64,000 nt of DNA from Enterobacter sp. EA-1 (GCA_002886105.1 CP025776.1:496001-560000); one strand, 5' to 3'; positions 1 through 17,393 are shown, counted from the stretch's first letter. The notes: a model not told the origin generated them from the letters alone. Numbers and translations are program-made.

Positions 1-1009
<1,009 letters not shown>

Positions 1010-1031
1010 TACAGTACGCGTTCTCTAACGA

Positions 1032-1065
1032 ATAAACGGCTCAGCGATGGGCCGTTTATTTTTTT
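1032..1065 (+). terminator. Intrinsic terminator of the S10 operon
   Basis: The stem ATAAACGGCTC pairs with GGGCCGTTTAT (one G-U pair) and is followed by a T-run of about nine. It lies just after rpsQ and before the spc promoter. Confidence 0.85.
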
Positions 1066-1086
1066 CTACCCATCTCAGGGAAGCGG

Positions 1087-1095
1087 TGTTATAAT
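1087..1095 (+). promoter_or_regulatory. spc operon promoter, extended -10
   Basis: TGTTATAAT is a perfect -10 hexamer (TATAAT) with the TGn extension, about 85 bases upstream of rplN and just after the S10 terminator. This is the position of the known E. coli spc promoter. No strong -35 is visible. Confidence 0.75.
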
Positions 1096-1167
1096 GCTGC
1101 GCCCCCGATATGGGGAGGGCTTTTTATCGACCCTGATTCTGGGGTCTTCAGTAGTAGTTGACATTAG

Positions 1168-1550
<383 letters not shown>

Positions 1551-1560
1551 GGAGCGAATC

Positions 1561-2426
<866 letters not shown>

Positions 2427-2431
2427 GGTAG

Positions 2432-2746
<315 letters not shown>

Positions 2747-2773
2747 TTGTCACCAATTGAATCACGGGAGTAA

Positions 2774-4078
<1,305 letters not shown>

Positions 4079-4083
4079 GGTAG

Positions 4084-5221
<1,138 letters not shown>

Positions 5222-5228
5222 GTAGCAG

Positions 5229-6565
5229 ATGGCTAAGCAACCGGGATTAGATTTTCAAAGTGCCAAGGGTGGAATTGGCGAACTGGAAACGCAGACTGCT
5301 GTTTGTTATCGGTGCGTTGATTGTTTTCCGTATTGGCTCTTTTATTCCGATCCCCTCGGTATCGATGCCGCTGTACTTGCCAAACTGCTTGAACAACAGC
5401 GTGGCACCATCATTGAAATGTTCAACATGTTCTCTGGTGGTGCTTTAAGCCGTGCTTCTATCTTCGCATTGGGTATCATGCCGTATATATCGGCATCGAT
5501 TATTATCCAACTGCTAACGGTCGTTCATCCGGCCTTGGCGGAATTGGAAGAAAGAAGGGGAGTCTGGTCGTCGTAAGATCAGCCAGTACACCCGTTACGG
5601 TACTCTGGTGTTGGCTATATTCCAGTCGATCGGTATTGCTACTGGTCTGCCGAATATGCCGGTATGCAGGGCCCGTAATGAATCCGGCTTTGCATTCTAC
5701 TTCACCGCTGTTGTAAGTCTGGTCACAGGAACGATGTTCCTGATGTGGCTCGGCGAACAGATCACTGAACGCGGTATCGGTAACGGTATCTCGATCATTA
5801 TCTTCGCTGGCATTGTGGCGGGCCTTCCGCCAGCCATTGCCCATACTATCGAGCAAGCGCGTCAAGGCGACCTGCACTTCCTCCTGTTGCTGTTGGTTGC
5901 AGTATTAGTATTTGCTGTGACGTTCTTTGTTGTATTCGTTGAACGTGGTCAACGCCGCATTGTGGTAAACTACGCCAAACGTCAGCAAGGCCGTCGAGTC
6001 TATGCTGCTCAGAGCACACATTTACCGCTGAAAGTGAATATGGCGGGGGTAATCCCGGCAATCTTCGCTTCCAGTATTATTCTGTTCCCGGCTACCATCG
6101 CGTCATGGTTCGGGGGGCGGTACCGGTTGGAACTGGCTGACAACAATTTCGCTGTATTTGCAGCCCTGGGCAACCGCTTTATGTGTTACTCTATGCGTCT
6201 GCAATCATCTTCTTCTGTTTCTTCTACACGGCGTTGGTCTTCAACCCGCGTGAAACAGCAGATAACCTGAAGAAGTCCGGTGCATTTGTACCGAGGGAAT
6301 TCGTCCGGGAGAGCAAACGGCGAAGTATATCGATAAAGTAATGACCCGCCTGACTCTGGTCGGTGCGCTCTACATTACTTTTATCTGCCTGATCCCGGAG
6401 TTCATGCGTGATGCGATGAAAGTACCGTTCTACTTCGGTGGAACCTCACTGCTTATCGTTGTCGTCGTGATTATGGACTTTATGGCTCAAGTGCAAACTC
6501 TGATGATGTCCAGTCAGTATGAGTCTGCATTGAAGAAGGCGAACCTGAAAGGCTACGGTCGTTAA
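5229..6565 (+). CDS. secY: Protein translocase subunit SecY (frameshifted)
   Basis: Central ten-helix channel subunit of the Sec translocon, working with SecE, SecG and SecA or the ribosome. It starts [19 protein letters not shown]. Hydrophobic segments match SecY in order, including [33 protein letters not shown], the loop with GERGQRR-like [20 protein letters not shown] and the C-terminal [18 protein letters not shown]. Extra bases break the frame near 5283, 5350, 5545, 5660, 6115, 6170 and 6290; the net excess over 443 codons is five bases. It sits in the spc operon between rplO and rpmJ. SecY is essential, so the breaks must be artefacts. Confidence 0.94.
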
Positions 6566-6712
<147 letters not shown>

Positions 6713-6748
6713 TTATTTCGCATATTTTTCTTGCAAAGTTGGGTTGAG

Positions 6749-6775
6749 CTGGCTAGATTAGCCAGCCAATCTTTG
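6749..6775 (+). terminator. Hairpin between spc and alpha operons
   Basis: The stem CTGGCTA pairs with TAGCCAG around a three-base loop, followed by CCAATCTTTG. It is terminator-like but with a poor T-run. In E. coli most transcription reads through here from spc into alpha. Confidence 0.45.
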
Positions 6776-6781
6776 TATGTC

Positions 6782-7223
<442 letters not shown>

Positions 7224-7226
7224 TGA

Positions 7227-7621
<395 letters not shown>

Positions 7622-7637
7622 CGCGCTCGTTTTCTAG

Positions 7638-8269
<632 letters not shown>

Positions 8270-8294
8270 AGCTTAGTACCAAAGAGAGGACACA

Positions 8295-9290
8295 ATGCAG
8301 GGTTCTGTGACAGAGTTTCTAAAACCGCGCACGGTAGATATCGAGCAAGTGAGTTCGACGCACGCCAAGGTGACCCTTGAGCCTTTAGAGCGTGGCTTTG
8401 GCCATACTCTGGGTAACGCACTGCGCCGTATTCTGCTCTCATCGATGCCGGGTTGCGCGGTGACAGAGGTTGAGATTGATGGTGTACTTCATGAGTACAG
8501 CACCAAAGAAGGCGTTCAGGAAGATATCCTTGAAATCCTGCTCAACCTGAAAGGGCTGGCGGTGAGAGTTCAGGGGAAAGATGATGTTATTCTTACTCTG
8601 AATAAATCTGGCATTGGCCCTGTGACCGCAGCCGATATCACCCACGACGGTGATGTCGAAATCGTCAAGCCGCAGCATGTGATCTGCCACCTGACCGATG
8701 AAAACGCATCTATTAGCATGCGTATCAAAGTTCAGCGCGGTCGTGGTTATGTGCCGGCGTCTGCCCGAATTCATTCGGAAGAAGATGAGCGCCCGATCGG
8801 CCGCCTGCTGGTAGACGCGTGCTACAGCCCTGTAGAGCGTATTGCCTACAATGTTGAAGCAGCACGTGTTGAACAGCGTACCGACCTCGACAAGCTGGTC
8901 ATCGAAATGGGAAACCAACGGCACAATCGATCCTGAAGAGGCGATTCGTCGTGCGGCAACCATCCCCGGCAGAACAACTGGAAGCTTTCGTTGACTTACG
9001 TGATGTACGTCAGCCGGAAGTCAAAGAAGAGAAACCAGAATTCGATCCGATCCTGCTGCGCCCTGTTGACGATCTGGAATTGACTGTCCGCTCTGCTAAC
9101 TGCCTCAAGGCAGAAGCTATCCACTATATCGGTGATCTGGGTACAGCGTACCGAGGTTGAGTTGCTGAAAACGCCGAACTCGGGTAAAAAAATCTCTTAC
9201 CGAGATTAAAGACGTGCTGGCTTCACGTGGTTTGTCTCTGGGCATGCGCCCTCGGAAAACTGGCCACCGGCAAGCATTGCTGACGAGTAA
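8295..9290 (+). CDS. rpoA: RNA polymerase alpha subunit (frameshifted)
   Basis: Alpha dimerises through its N-terminal domain to nucleate core polymerase; its C-terminal domain contacts UP elements and activators. The N-terminus [18 protein letters not shown] and the dimerisation segment [23 protein letters not shown] are intact to about codon 205. Extra bases near 8913, 8966, 9140 and 9187 and at 9250 break the rest. The C-terminal helices [20 protein letters not shown] and [13 protein letters not shown] and the end WPPASIADE are all present. The expected length is 329; the span is six bases longer. It is in the alpha operon between rpsD and rplQ. Confidence 0.94.
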
Positions 9291-9306
9291 CCGGATCACA
9301 GGTTAA

Positions 9307-9717
<411 letters not shown>

Positions 9718-9735
9718 TCTGTAGTAACGTAAAAG

Positions 9736-9757
9736 ACCCGCCTCGGCGGGTTTTTTT
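9736..9757 (+). terminator. Intrinsic terminator of the alpha operon
   Basis: ACCCGCC pairs with GGCGGGT around a minimal loop, followed by seven T. It lies just after rplQ. Confidence 0.9.
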
Positions 9758-9824
9758 ATATCCTCCGTTCCACCTCTTTCCTACAATATGCATATCTTTT
9801 TGTTCATCCCTCTGGAGACCAATG

Positions 9825-10193
9825 ATGTGGTTGCTTGATCAGTGGGCAGAACGACATATTCTCGACGCCCAACAAAAGGTGAGTTTGATAATCTACCGGG
9901 CAGAGGCGAGCCACTGATGCTGGAAGATGACTCGCACATTCCGCCTGGAGTTGCGTGCCGGATATCGTTTACTGAAAAATGCAGGCTGTCTTCCTCCTGA
10001 GCTGGAGTATCGCAAAGAAGCTGTTGCGTTAGTTGATCTTCTCCATACTGTCCAGCCTGATCATCCACAGCACCATGAACTGCAACGTCGACTGGCATTA
10101 ATTGAACTGAAACTGCGGCAAGCAGGATTAAGCACCGATTTTCTGCGTGGCGAGTACGCGACGAAGTTACTGCATAAAATTAATGAGGAGTAG
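9825..10193 (+). CDS. yhdN: DUF1992 family protein YhdN (two compensating indels)
   Basis: Conserved 122-residue protein of unknown function, encoded upstream of zntR in enterobacteria. It starts MWLLDQWAERHI (an in-frame ATG also lies one codon earlier). The family core RAGYRLLKNAGCLPPELEYRKEA is open. A missing A near 9877 (CAACAAAAGG) and an extra G near 9948 shift the frame for about 25 codons (GEFDNLPGRGEPLMLEDDSHIPP in the alternative frame), so the total length is right. The stop TAG is followed two bases later by zntR, suggesting co-transcription. No function can be assigned from sequence. Confidence 0.88.
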
Positions 10194-10195
10194 CC

Positions 10196-10631
10196 ATGTA
10201 TCGCATTGGTGAGATTGCAAAGCTGGCTGACGTTACGCCGGATACGATCCGTTATTACGAGAAACAGCAGATGATGGATCACGAAGTGCGTACGGAAGGT
10301 GGTTTTCGTCTTTATACAGATAAAGATCTGCAGCGCCTTAAGTTCATTCGTCATGCCAGACAGTTGGGTTTCACTCTGGAATCGATTCGCGAACTGTTAT
10401 CTATCCGCATTGATCCCGAGCATCATACTTGCCGAGTCGAAAAGCATCGTGCAGGCCCGTTTAAGCGAAGTCGACGCACGAATTGACGAGCTGCAGGCCA
10501 TGCGTCGATCATTGCAGAAGCTAAACGATGCCTGCTGCGGTACGGCGCACAGCAGTGTTTATTGTTCTATTCTTGAGGCGCTTGAACAAGGCGCGAGTGC
10601 AGGTAGTGGTACCGGTTCACCTGCCCGTTGA
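10196..10631 (+). CDS. zntR: Zn(II)-responsive MerR-family regulator ZntR (one frameshift)
   Basis: ZntR binds the zntA zinc-exporter promoter and untwists its long spacer when loaded with zinc. The MerR helix-turn-helix MYRIGEIAKLADVTPDTIRYYE opens the protein. A long dimerisation helix and the metal loop with HHTC and CCGTAHSSVYC follow. At 10437 the expected TGCCAGGAGTC reads TGCCGAGTC, a two-base loss at a CCAGG site that shifts the frame. The C-terminal tail SAGSGTGSPAR differs from the E. coli end as I recall it. The span suggests about 145 residues. Confidence 0.92.
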
Positions 10632-10688
10632 TCTTCTGCGCAGAGGGGTCTACACTCCGCGCGTTCAAACACACAATCTGGAGTAGTT

Positions 10689-10902
10689 ATGAGTCGCTAT
10701 CAGCATACGAAGGGGCAGATCAACGATAACGCCATTGAGGCACTCTTACATGACCCACTATTCAGGCAACGGGTTGAGAAGAATAAGAAAGGGAAAGGGA
10801 AGCTATCTGCGAAAAAACAAACATCAAAAACGAGGTTTTCAGGAGGGCAGTGGCAAACAAGCGAATCGCTTCTTTACCACTGCCCTTCTTGTTTCAGCTT
10901 AA
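10689..10902 (+). CDS. arfA: Alternative ribosome-rescue factor ArfA (one frameshift)
   Basis: ArfA rescues ribosomes stalled on non-stop mRNA by recruiting RF2, backing up tmRNA. It starts [22 protein letters not shown] with the [13 protein letters not shown] core. One extra G in GGGAAAGGGAAGC near 10800 shifts the frame; corrected, the tail reads [16 protein letters not shown] and ends [10 protein letters not shown] at TAA, about 70 residues. A strong hairpin lies inside the 3' coding region, as in E. coli, where cleavage or termination there makes arfA mRNA itself non-stop. The stop overlaps the convergent mscL stop. Confidence 0.88.
10845..10885 (+). promoter_or_regulatory. Intragenic arfA hairpin (RNase III site/terminator)
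   Basis: GGGCAGTGG (10845-10853) pairs perfectly with CCACTGCCC (10877-10885), with an inner AAGCGA/TCGCTT stem and TTCTTGTTT downstream. In E. coli the matching hairpin yields truncated arfA mRNA whose product is made at useful levels only when tmRNA fails. Confidence 0.75.
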
Positions 10903-11314
10903 CTCCGGTTATTCTGTTCTTTCCAGCAAATCGCGGATTTCACTCCAGCAGCACTTCTTCTTTGCTCGGTGCCGGTGGTGCCTTTGGCTCCTCTTCTTGC
11001 TTGCGTTTCAGCTTATTGATCAGCTTAATCGCAATGAAAATAGCAAAGGCGACGATAATAAAGTCAAATATGTTCTGGATAAACACACCGTAATGCATGA
11101 CGACTGCAGGGACATCACCTTGCGCATCACGCAATGTCAGTGCGAACGATTTAAAGTCGATTCCGCCAATTAATAATCCCAACGGCGGCATAATGATGTC
11201 AGCGACCAAAGACGACACTATTTTGCCGAAAGCTGCACCGATGATCACACCGACGGCTAAATCTACAACATTTCCGCGCATCGCGAATTCACGGAACTCT
11301 TTTAAAATGCTCAT
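10899..11314 (-). CDS. mscL: Large-conductance mechanosensitive channel MscL (C-terminal frameshifts)
   Basis: Homopentameric channel that opens under membrane tension to release solutes on osmotic downshock. The N-terminal amphipathic helix [22 protein letters not shown] runs into TM1 ([25 protein letters not shown]), then a periplasmic loop, TM2 ([20 protein letters not shown]) and the cytoplasmic KEEVLL helix. Two extra G (CTGGAG and CTGGAAAG for CTGAG and CTGAAAG near 10936 and 10923) shift the last 13 codons; corrected, they read SEIRDLLKEQNNRS. It converges on arfA, with three bases of shared stop sequence. Confidence 0.93.
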
Positions 11315-11423
11315 ATCTCTCTCTCCATGTGCAGGCTGTCACGGTAAGTCTAACAAAATACCGATCAAATTCCATTTACGGAAATAATTCACGGGATTTC
11401 TTACCCCTTATAAAGCAAGGGAT

Positions 11424-11447
11424 AAAAAAGGCGCCTTTAGCGGCGCC
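11424..11447 (-). terminator. Terminator after trkA
   Basis: GGCGCC-GCTAAA-GGCGCC followed by six T on the minus strand, just past the trkA stop. Confidence 0.85.
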
Positions 11448-11454
11448 CGGGTGG

Positions 11455-12837
11455 TTACAGGAAAAATGGACTAGGCTGGAACAAACGCTCAACGTCAGTA
11501 ATATATTTTTTATCGGTTAAAAACATAATTACGTGGTCGCCTTGCTCAATACGTAAATTATCATTGGCGATCATGACATCATTACCTCGCACGACAGCCC
11601 CAATAATCGTGCCCGGCGGTAGTTTGATATCGTCAATCACACGACCCACAACGCGTGAAGTGGTTTCGTCTCCGTGGGCGACCGCCTCAATCGCCTCAGC
11701 GACACCACGACGTAGTGAAGAAACACCAACGATATCTGCTTTGCGGACGTGACTAAGTAGCGCAGAAATAGTTGCTTGCTGGGGAGAGATTGCAATATCG
11801 ATAACACTGCCCTGCACCAGATCGACATAGGCGCGGCGCTGGATCAGCACCATCACTTTTTTTGGCCCCCATGCGTTTGGCAAGCATCGCAGACATGATA
11901 TTCGCTTCGTCATCGTTGGTAACGGCAATAAAGAGATCCACTTGATCGATGTGCTCTTCCGCCAGTAATTCCTGATCCGAAGCGTCACCATAAAAGACGA
12001 TGGTATTTTGCAGTTTCTCCGCCAGTTCCGCAGCGCGTTGCTGATCGCGTTCGATCAGTTTCACGCTGTAATCTTTTTTCCAGCCGGTGCGCAAGACCCG
12101 CGCCAATATTTCCGCCACCAACCAACATAATGCGTTTATAGGGTTTTTCCGGTGCGTTGCAATTCGCTCATTACGGCGCGTATATGCTGTGATGCGGCAA
12201 TAAAAAATACTTCATCGCCAGCTTCCACTATTGTTGACCCCCTGGGGACGGATAGGGCGATCGTGGCGGAATATCGCGGCGACGCGGGTATCAATATGTG
12301 GCATGTGTTCGCGCATAGTCGACAGTGCGTTACCGACAAGTGGACCGCCATAATAGGCTTTTACTACTGCCGAGGGCTCACTTTTCCCTCGGCAAAATTC
12401 ACCACTTGCAGCGCGCCCGGATATTCTATCAGGCGATAAATGCTGTCGATGACCAGTTGCTCCGGAGCAATCAAATGATCGATTGGCACGGCTTCAGAAT
12501 GGAAGAGTTTATCCGCATCGCGAACATAGTCCGGCGAACGGATTCGGGCGATACGATTTGGAGTATTAAACAGCGAGTAGGCAACCGGCAGGCAACCATA
12601 TTGGTTTCGTCTGAACTGGTAACTGCTACTAACATGTCCGCATCATCAGCGCCTGCCTCGCGCAACACGCGTGGATGTGAACCATGCCCTTGTACAACAC
12701 GCAGATCGAATTTGTCCTGCAGACTGCGCAGGCGATCGCCATTGGTATCGACAACGGTAATATCGTTATTCTCACCGACCGAGGTTTTCCGCCAGCGTGC
12801 CGCCGACTTGCCCTGCACCCAGAATAATTATCTTCAT
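11455..12837 (-). CDS. trkA: Trk potassium uptake regulator TrkA (frameshifted)
   Basis: Cytoplasmic NAD-binding ring subunit that gates the TrkG/TrkH potassium channels. It starts [19 protein letters not shown] (Rossmann GxGxxG), with a second RCK half marked by GGGNIGA-type sequence near 12110. The stretches [20 protein letters not shown] and FQPSPFFL at the end match the 458-residue family. Frames break at about eight points (12775, 12590, 12420, 12240, 12140, 11865 and others); the first falls where AACCTGGTCGG is expected (a CCTGG site). The net excess is six bases. It is the last gene of the def-fmt-rsmB-trkA run. Confidence 0.93.
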
Positions 12838-12859
12838 CTGTTGTGACCCGCTGCCCTCA

Positions 12860-14147
12860 TCACTGTTTGATTATCTTAGCGTAAAAGAAGCCATCGCCTT
12901 CTTCCGCGCCGCAGATTTTGTTGCCCGGGCTGATCGAGCGAACCTGTCTGGCTGAGCTTCGCATTCGGTGTCCGGGTCAAGAATGCGGCAACCTGCAAAC
13001 TATTTTCTTCCGGAAGAATTGAGCAGGTCGCGTATACCAGCGTACCGCCCGTTTTCAGATGTGGCCAGATAGCATCCAGAATTTCGGACTGAAGCTGTAC
13101 AAGCTCCGGAATATCGCGCTCACGACGCAGCCATTTAATGTCCGGATGGCGGCGAATAACGCCAGTTGCGGAGCATGGCGCATCCAGAAGGATGCGATCA
13201 AATTGTTCGTCTCCGCACCACTGGTCCGGAAAACGCCCATCGCCTTGTTTCACCTGCGCCTTCATACCCAGCCGTTTCAGGTTGTCATAAACGCGTGACA
13301 AGCGTTGCTCATCAATATCCACAGCAAGTACGTCGGCACCCGGCGCAGCTTCAAGAATATGCGTGGTTTTACCCCCGGTGCAGCGCAGAGATCGAGAATC
13401 CGTTCGCCGTTTTCAGGAGCAAGGAACGGGATACACCCTTGCGCAGATGCATCTTGTACGGTCACCCATCCTTCTGGGAACCCCCGGCAGGGCAGTAACG
13501 GGCGCTGCAGTTTCCAGACGCACGGCGTCAGGATAGTCTGGATGTGTGAAGCCGTGCAGGCCGGTTTCTTCCAGCAGCGTCAGCCAGCTATCGCGCGTAT
13601 GGTGCTGGCGATTCACTCCGCAGCCACATGGGGGGCCGCTGATTGCTGGCCTCAACAATAGGTTGCCACTGCTGTGGATACGCTTTTGCAGGCGTTTTAG
13701 CAGCCGGGTCGGGAACAGATACTTGTTTTCGCTATTGGCGAATTCAGCCAGCAGCTCTTCTTGCTGGCGTTGAAACTGGCGTAATACGCCATTAATCAGT
13801 CCCTTAAGTTGCGGTCGTTTGATGGCTACTGCGCCTTCAACCGTTTCTGCCAGCGCGGCATGGGCAGGAATGCGAGTATGCAGCAGTTGGTAAAATCCAA
13901 CCATGATCAGGTAATGTACTGTGCGCTGTTTGCCGGTCATCGGGCGCGACATCAACTTATTAATCAGCCAGTCGAGCTGTGGTAATACGCGTAACACACC
14001 GAAACACAGTTCCTGCAGCAGTGCTTTATCTTTATCGGATACTTTTTGTTGTAACGGCGGCAGAATAGTGCTGAGCGATTGCCCTTGTTCCACTACCTGT
14101 TCGATGGCCTGTGCGGCCATACTGCGTAAATTGAATTGTTTTTTCAT
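12860..14147 (-). CDS. rsmB: 16S rRNA m5C967 methyltransferase RsmB (frameshifted)
   Basis: SAM-dependent methyltransferase (formerly Sun or Fmu) that modifies C967 of 16S rRNA. The N-terminal NusB-like domain starts [24 protein letters not shown]. The catalytic part has the SAM motif [12 protein letters not shown], the [20 protein letters not shown] active-site region and [12 protein letters not shown] (second conserved Cys). Indels lie near 13670, 13490, 13370 and 12925; at the last, CTGCGGCG stands for an expected CTGCCAGGCG (CCAGG). The end reads [14 protein letters not shown]. It follows fmt by 42 bases. Confidence 0.93.
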
Positions 14148-14153
14148 AAGGAT

Positions 14154-14176
14154 AAAAATGCCCGGCAGAACCGGGC
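14154..14176 (-). terminator. Hairpin with T-run between fmt and rsmB
   Basis: GCCCGG-TTCTG-CCGGGC followed by ATTTTT on the minus strand. It may act as a partial terminator that lowers rsmB-trkA expression relative to def-fmt. Confidence 0.5.
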
Positions 14177-14189
14177 TAAAAAATCAATA

Positions 14190-15139
14190 TCAGGCCAGAA
14201 GGTTACCGGGAACAAACCACTCCCGCCGCGAATTGAGTAGATCTTGCGCGCTCATGGCTTTTTTTGCCTGCGGGCTGTAGCGATTCCAGATTCAATATGC
14301 CATCAGCCGTTGCAACTCGGATGCCAGCTTTCGACGTCTCGAGAACTGTGCCGAGGAAGCGCAGTTGTGGATGATGGAATCACTGACGCTTTCCATACTT
14401 TGATCGGCTGCTCGTCAATCACCAGCCAGCTCATCGGCCACGGATTAAATGCACGAATGCAGCGCTCAAGTTGAGTCGCACTCAGGGACCAATCGATACG
14501 CGCTTCTTCTTTGCTCAGTTTTTCTGCATAGGTGACCTGCGCTTCATCCTGCACCTGCGGCTCGGCACGTCCCTGCGCTAACTGCTGCAGCGTGTCGAGT
14601 AACCCCTGAGGCCGAGCTGAGCCAGTTTATCGTACAGCGTAGCACTGGTATCTTCGGCAGTGATAGGACAGGAGAGTTTGTACAGCATATCTCCGGTATC
14701 CAGACCAACGTCCATCTGCATGATGGTAACGCCAGTTTCTGCGTCGCCGGCCCATAATGAGCGCTGAATAGGTGCAGCACCGCGCCAGCGTGGAAGCAAT
14801 GAGCCATGAACATTGATACAGCCAAGACGCGGCATTTCCAGTACGGCTTTGGGGAGAATCAATCCATAAGCCACCACAACCATCACATCAGCGTTAAGGT
14901 TGGCGACCAGTTGCTGGTTTTCCTGCGCGCGTAATGACACCGGCTGAAACACGGGCAGACCTTTTTCTTCCTGCCAACACTTTAACCGGGCTGGGCATCA
15001 GTTTTTTCCACGGCCAGCTGGGCGGTCGGGCTGGGTGAATACCCCGACTATCTGATGCTCAGAAGACAGCAGCGCGTCAAGATGACGCGCTGCAAAGTCT
15101 GGGGGTGCCGGCGAAAATAATACGTAGCGATTCTGACAC
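14190..15139 (-). CDS. fmt: Methionyl-tRNA formyltransferase (frameshifted)
   Basis: Formylates initiator Met-tRNA using 10-formyl-THF. The start is GTG ([16 protein letters not shown]), as in E. coli. The catalytic signature [38 protein letters not shown] is intact in one frame and includes the N/H/D active-site segment. The C-terminal OB domain ends [15 protein letters not shown]. Frame breaks lie near 15105, 14975, 14612 and 14400 to 14280. The span is two bases over 315 codons plus stop. It follows def by 21 bases, the classic def-fmt pair. Confidence 0.93.
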
Positions 15140-15160
15140 GTTTATCCCTTTCAGCCCGCT

Positions 15161-15671
15161 TTACGCACGGGCGTTCATACGATCCAGTTTTTCAACTTTC
15201 TGACGAATACGTTGACGTTTCATTGGCGACAGATAATCGATAAACAATTTGCCTACCAGATGATCCATTTCATGCTGGATACAGATTGCCAGCAAGCCGT
15301 CAGCCTCCAGCTCAAATGTTTTTCCGTCACGATCCAGCGCGCGGATTTTTTACTTTCTCTGCACGAGGAACAAGTGCGCGCTGTTCCGGAATTGACAGGC
15401 AGCCTTCTTCGATACCTGTTTCACCGCTTTTTCCAGCAGTTCCGGGTTAATCAGCACCAGTTGCTCATCGCGATTTTCTGACACATCAATAACGATAATG
15501 CGCTGATGAATATCTACCCGGGTTGCAGCCAGACCAATGCCTTCTTCTGCGTACATCGTTTCCAAACATATCATCGACGATACGCTTGATGTCCGCATTC
15601 ACTTCTTTTACCGGCGTAGCGACTTTGCGAAGACGCTCGTCCGGAATATGTAACACATGCAAAACTGCCAT
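15161..15671 (-). CDS. def: Peptide deformylase (two small indels)
   Basis: Removes the N-formyl group from nascent proteins; an Fe(II) metalloenzyme. It starts [21 protein letters not shown]. The three deformylase motifs are readable: GIGLAATxVD (motif 1), EGCLSIPE (motif 2, metal Cys) and QHEMDH (motif 3, HExxH). Frames shift near 15565, 15395 and 15350. The end is RLKARA-like (NARA before TAA). It is the first gene of the minus-strand operon def-fmt-rsmB-trkA and is divergent from dprA across 128 bases. Confidence 0.93.
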
Positions 15672-15799
15672 AAATATCCAGAGTCGTGTTCAGGAGTTGG
15701 AGAGAATATTACCTCTATTCTAGACAAATACCCTTCCGATTGACAGCATCAGTGACCAATCGCAAGGATTGCCGGGGCGGCTTGTGGCAGGGAGGAAGG

Positions 15800-16922
15800 A
15801 TGACATCCACGGAGATTTGCCTGCGTTTAATGCAGGTTAGCGATTTGTGCGGCGACCGATGGCTAAATACGGCTCAATGGCTGTTGCAGAATCAAGAGTA
15901 TACGCCAGCTGCATTTCAGCACCTTGGTTTGACCGCCGCGCAGATCCGACGATTTTTTCGCTCAAGCAGAGTGAACTTGAGCGAACCCTTTCCGGCTTGC
16001 TGCACCGAATCATCATTTAATTCTTGCCAGCGATGAGGCCTACCCCATGTCACTTTGTGCGACGGATGATTACCCCGGCGCGATCTTTGTTAAGGGACGC
16101 TTTCGGTACTAAAAACAAAACAACTGGCGGTTGTCGGAAGTCGGGCGCACTCGTGGTATGGCGAACGCTGGGGGCGGATCTTTTGTGGGATACTTGCTGC
16201 CAATGGATTAACGATCACCAGCGGGCTGGCATTAGGGATCGATAGCGTTGCTCATCGTGCTGCTTTGGATGCGAATGGAAAGAGCATTGCTGTTTTGGGA
16301 AATGGTTTACATCACATTCATCCACGTCGGCATGCATCGCTCGCTGCACAACTGATCGAGGGAGGTGGAGCCCACCGGTATCAGAATTCCCTTTGCAGGC
16401 GCCGCCTCTGCCGAGGGCACTTTCCCCGCCGCAACAGGATTATTAGTGGGCTTAGGGGTGCTCGTCGTCGAAGCTGCCGTGCGCAGCGGTTCCCTGGTCA
16501 CCGCCCGTGCTGCGCTTGAACAAGGGCGTGAAGTGTTTGCTCTGCCACCGGACCAATTGGTAGCCCTCGGCAGTGAAGGGCCCCATTGGTTAATCAAGCA
16601 GGGGGCAACACCAGTGACGTCGGCAGAAGAGATCCTCGAAAATTTGCAAAACGATCTCAATTGGCTGCCTGAATCACGCGAAAAACAATTTATTCATCAG
16701 ATCAAGAAAGCGCGGCATTGCCATTTCCTGAGCTCCCCGGCTAACGTAGGAGATGAGGTAACACCTGTTGACGTCGTCGCTGAACGTGCCGGCCAACCTG
16801 TGCCAGTTACTGCAACACAATTGCTCGAACTGGAGTTAGCAGGATGGATCGCAGCTGTACCCGGCGGCTATGTCCGATTGAGGAGGGCAAGCCATGTTCG
16901 ACGTACTAATGTACTTGTTTGA
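15800..16922 (+). CDS. dprA: DNA-processing protein DprA/Smf (frameshifted)
   Basis: Rossmann-fold protein that in competent bacteria loads RecA on incoming ssDNA; its role in enterobacteria is unclear. It starts [21 protein letters not shown], more divergent from E. coli than neighbouring genes. The core pieces [38 protein letters not shown] (split over frames), [33 protein letters not shown] and [12 protein letters not shown] are present, as is the C-terminal winged-helix part ending [14 protein letters not shown]. Frames break near 15950, 16030, 16110, 16180, 16360 and 16430. The stop lies inside smg. Confidence 0.9.
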
Positions 16923-17367
16923 GACTTACATCCATAACGAAGTTGAAATGCGTGTGGATCAAGACAAACTGGAACGGGATCTTACCGACGCCGGATTTGA
17001 TCGTGAAGACATCTACAATGCACTTCTATGGTTGGAAAAGCTGGCTGATTATCAGGAAGGCCTTGTCGAACCGATGCAGCTTGCTTCTGATCCGCTCTCT
17101 GTACGTATTTATACTGCGGAAGAGTGCGAAAGGCTGGATGCCAGTTGCCGGGGATTTTTATTATTCCTCGAGCAGATCCGGTGCTAAACCTCGAAACGCG
17201 AGAAATGGTGATTGAACGTGTGCTGGCGCTGGATACGGCAGAGTTCGAATTGGAAGATCTGAAATGGGTCATTCTGATGGTGCTCTTCAATATTCCGAGG
17301 ATGCGAGAACGCATACCAGCAAATGGAAGAATTACTCTTTGAAGTGAATGAAGGTATGCTGCACTAA
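16894..17367 (+). CDS. smg: Smg protein, DUF494 (compensating indels)
   Basis: Conserved proteobacterial protein of unknown function, 157 residues, always next to dprA. It starts [22 protein letters not shown], overlapping the dprA end by 29 bases, which suggests translational coupling. At 17178 ATCCGGTGC replaces the expected ATCCAGGTGC and at 17297 TTCCGAGGATGC replaces TTCCAGGATGC; both are CCAGG sites. One loses and one gains a base, so only the middle third is out of frame. The C-terminus [14 protein letters not shown] is in frame. Confidence 0.91.
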
Positions 17368-17393
17368 TCATTTTTGCAGCTTCAAGAGTCGTT

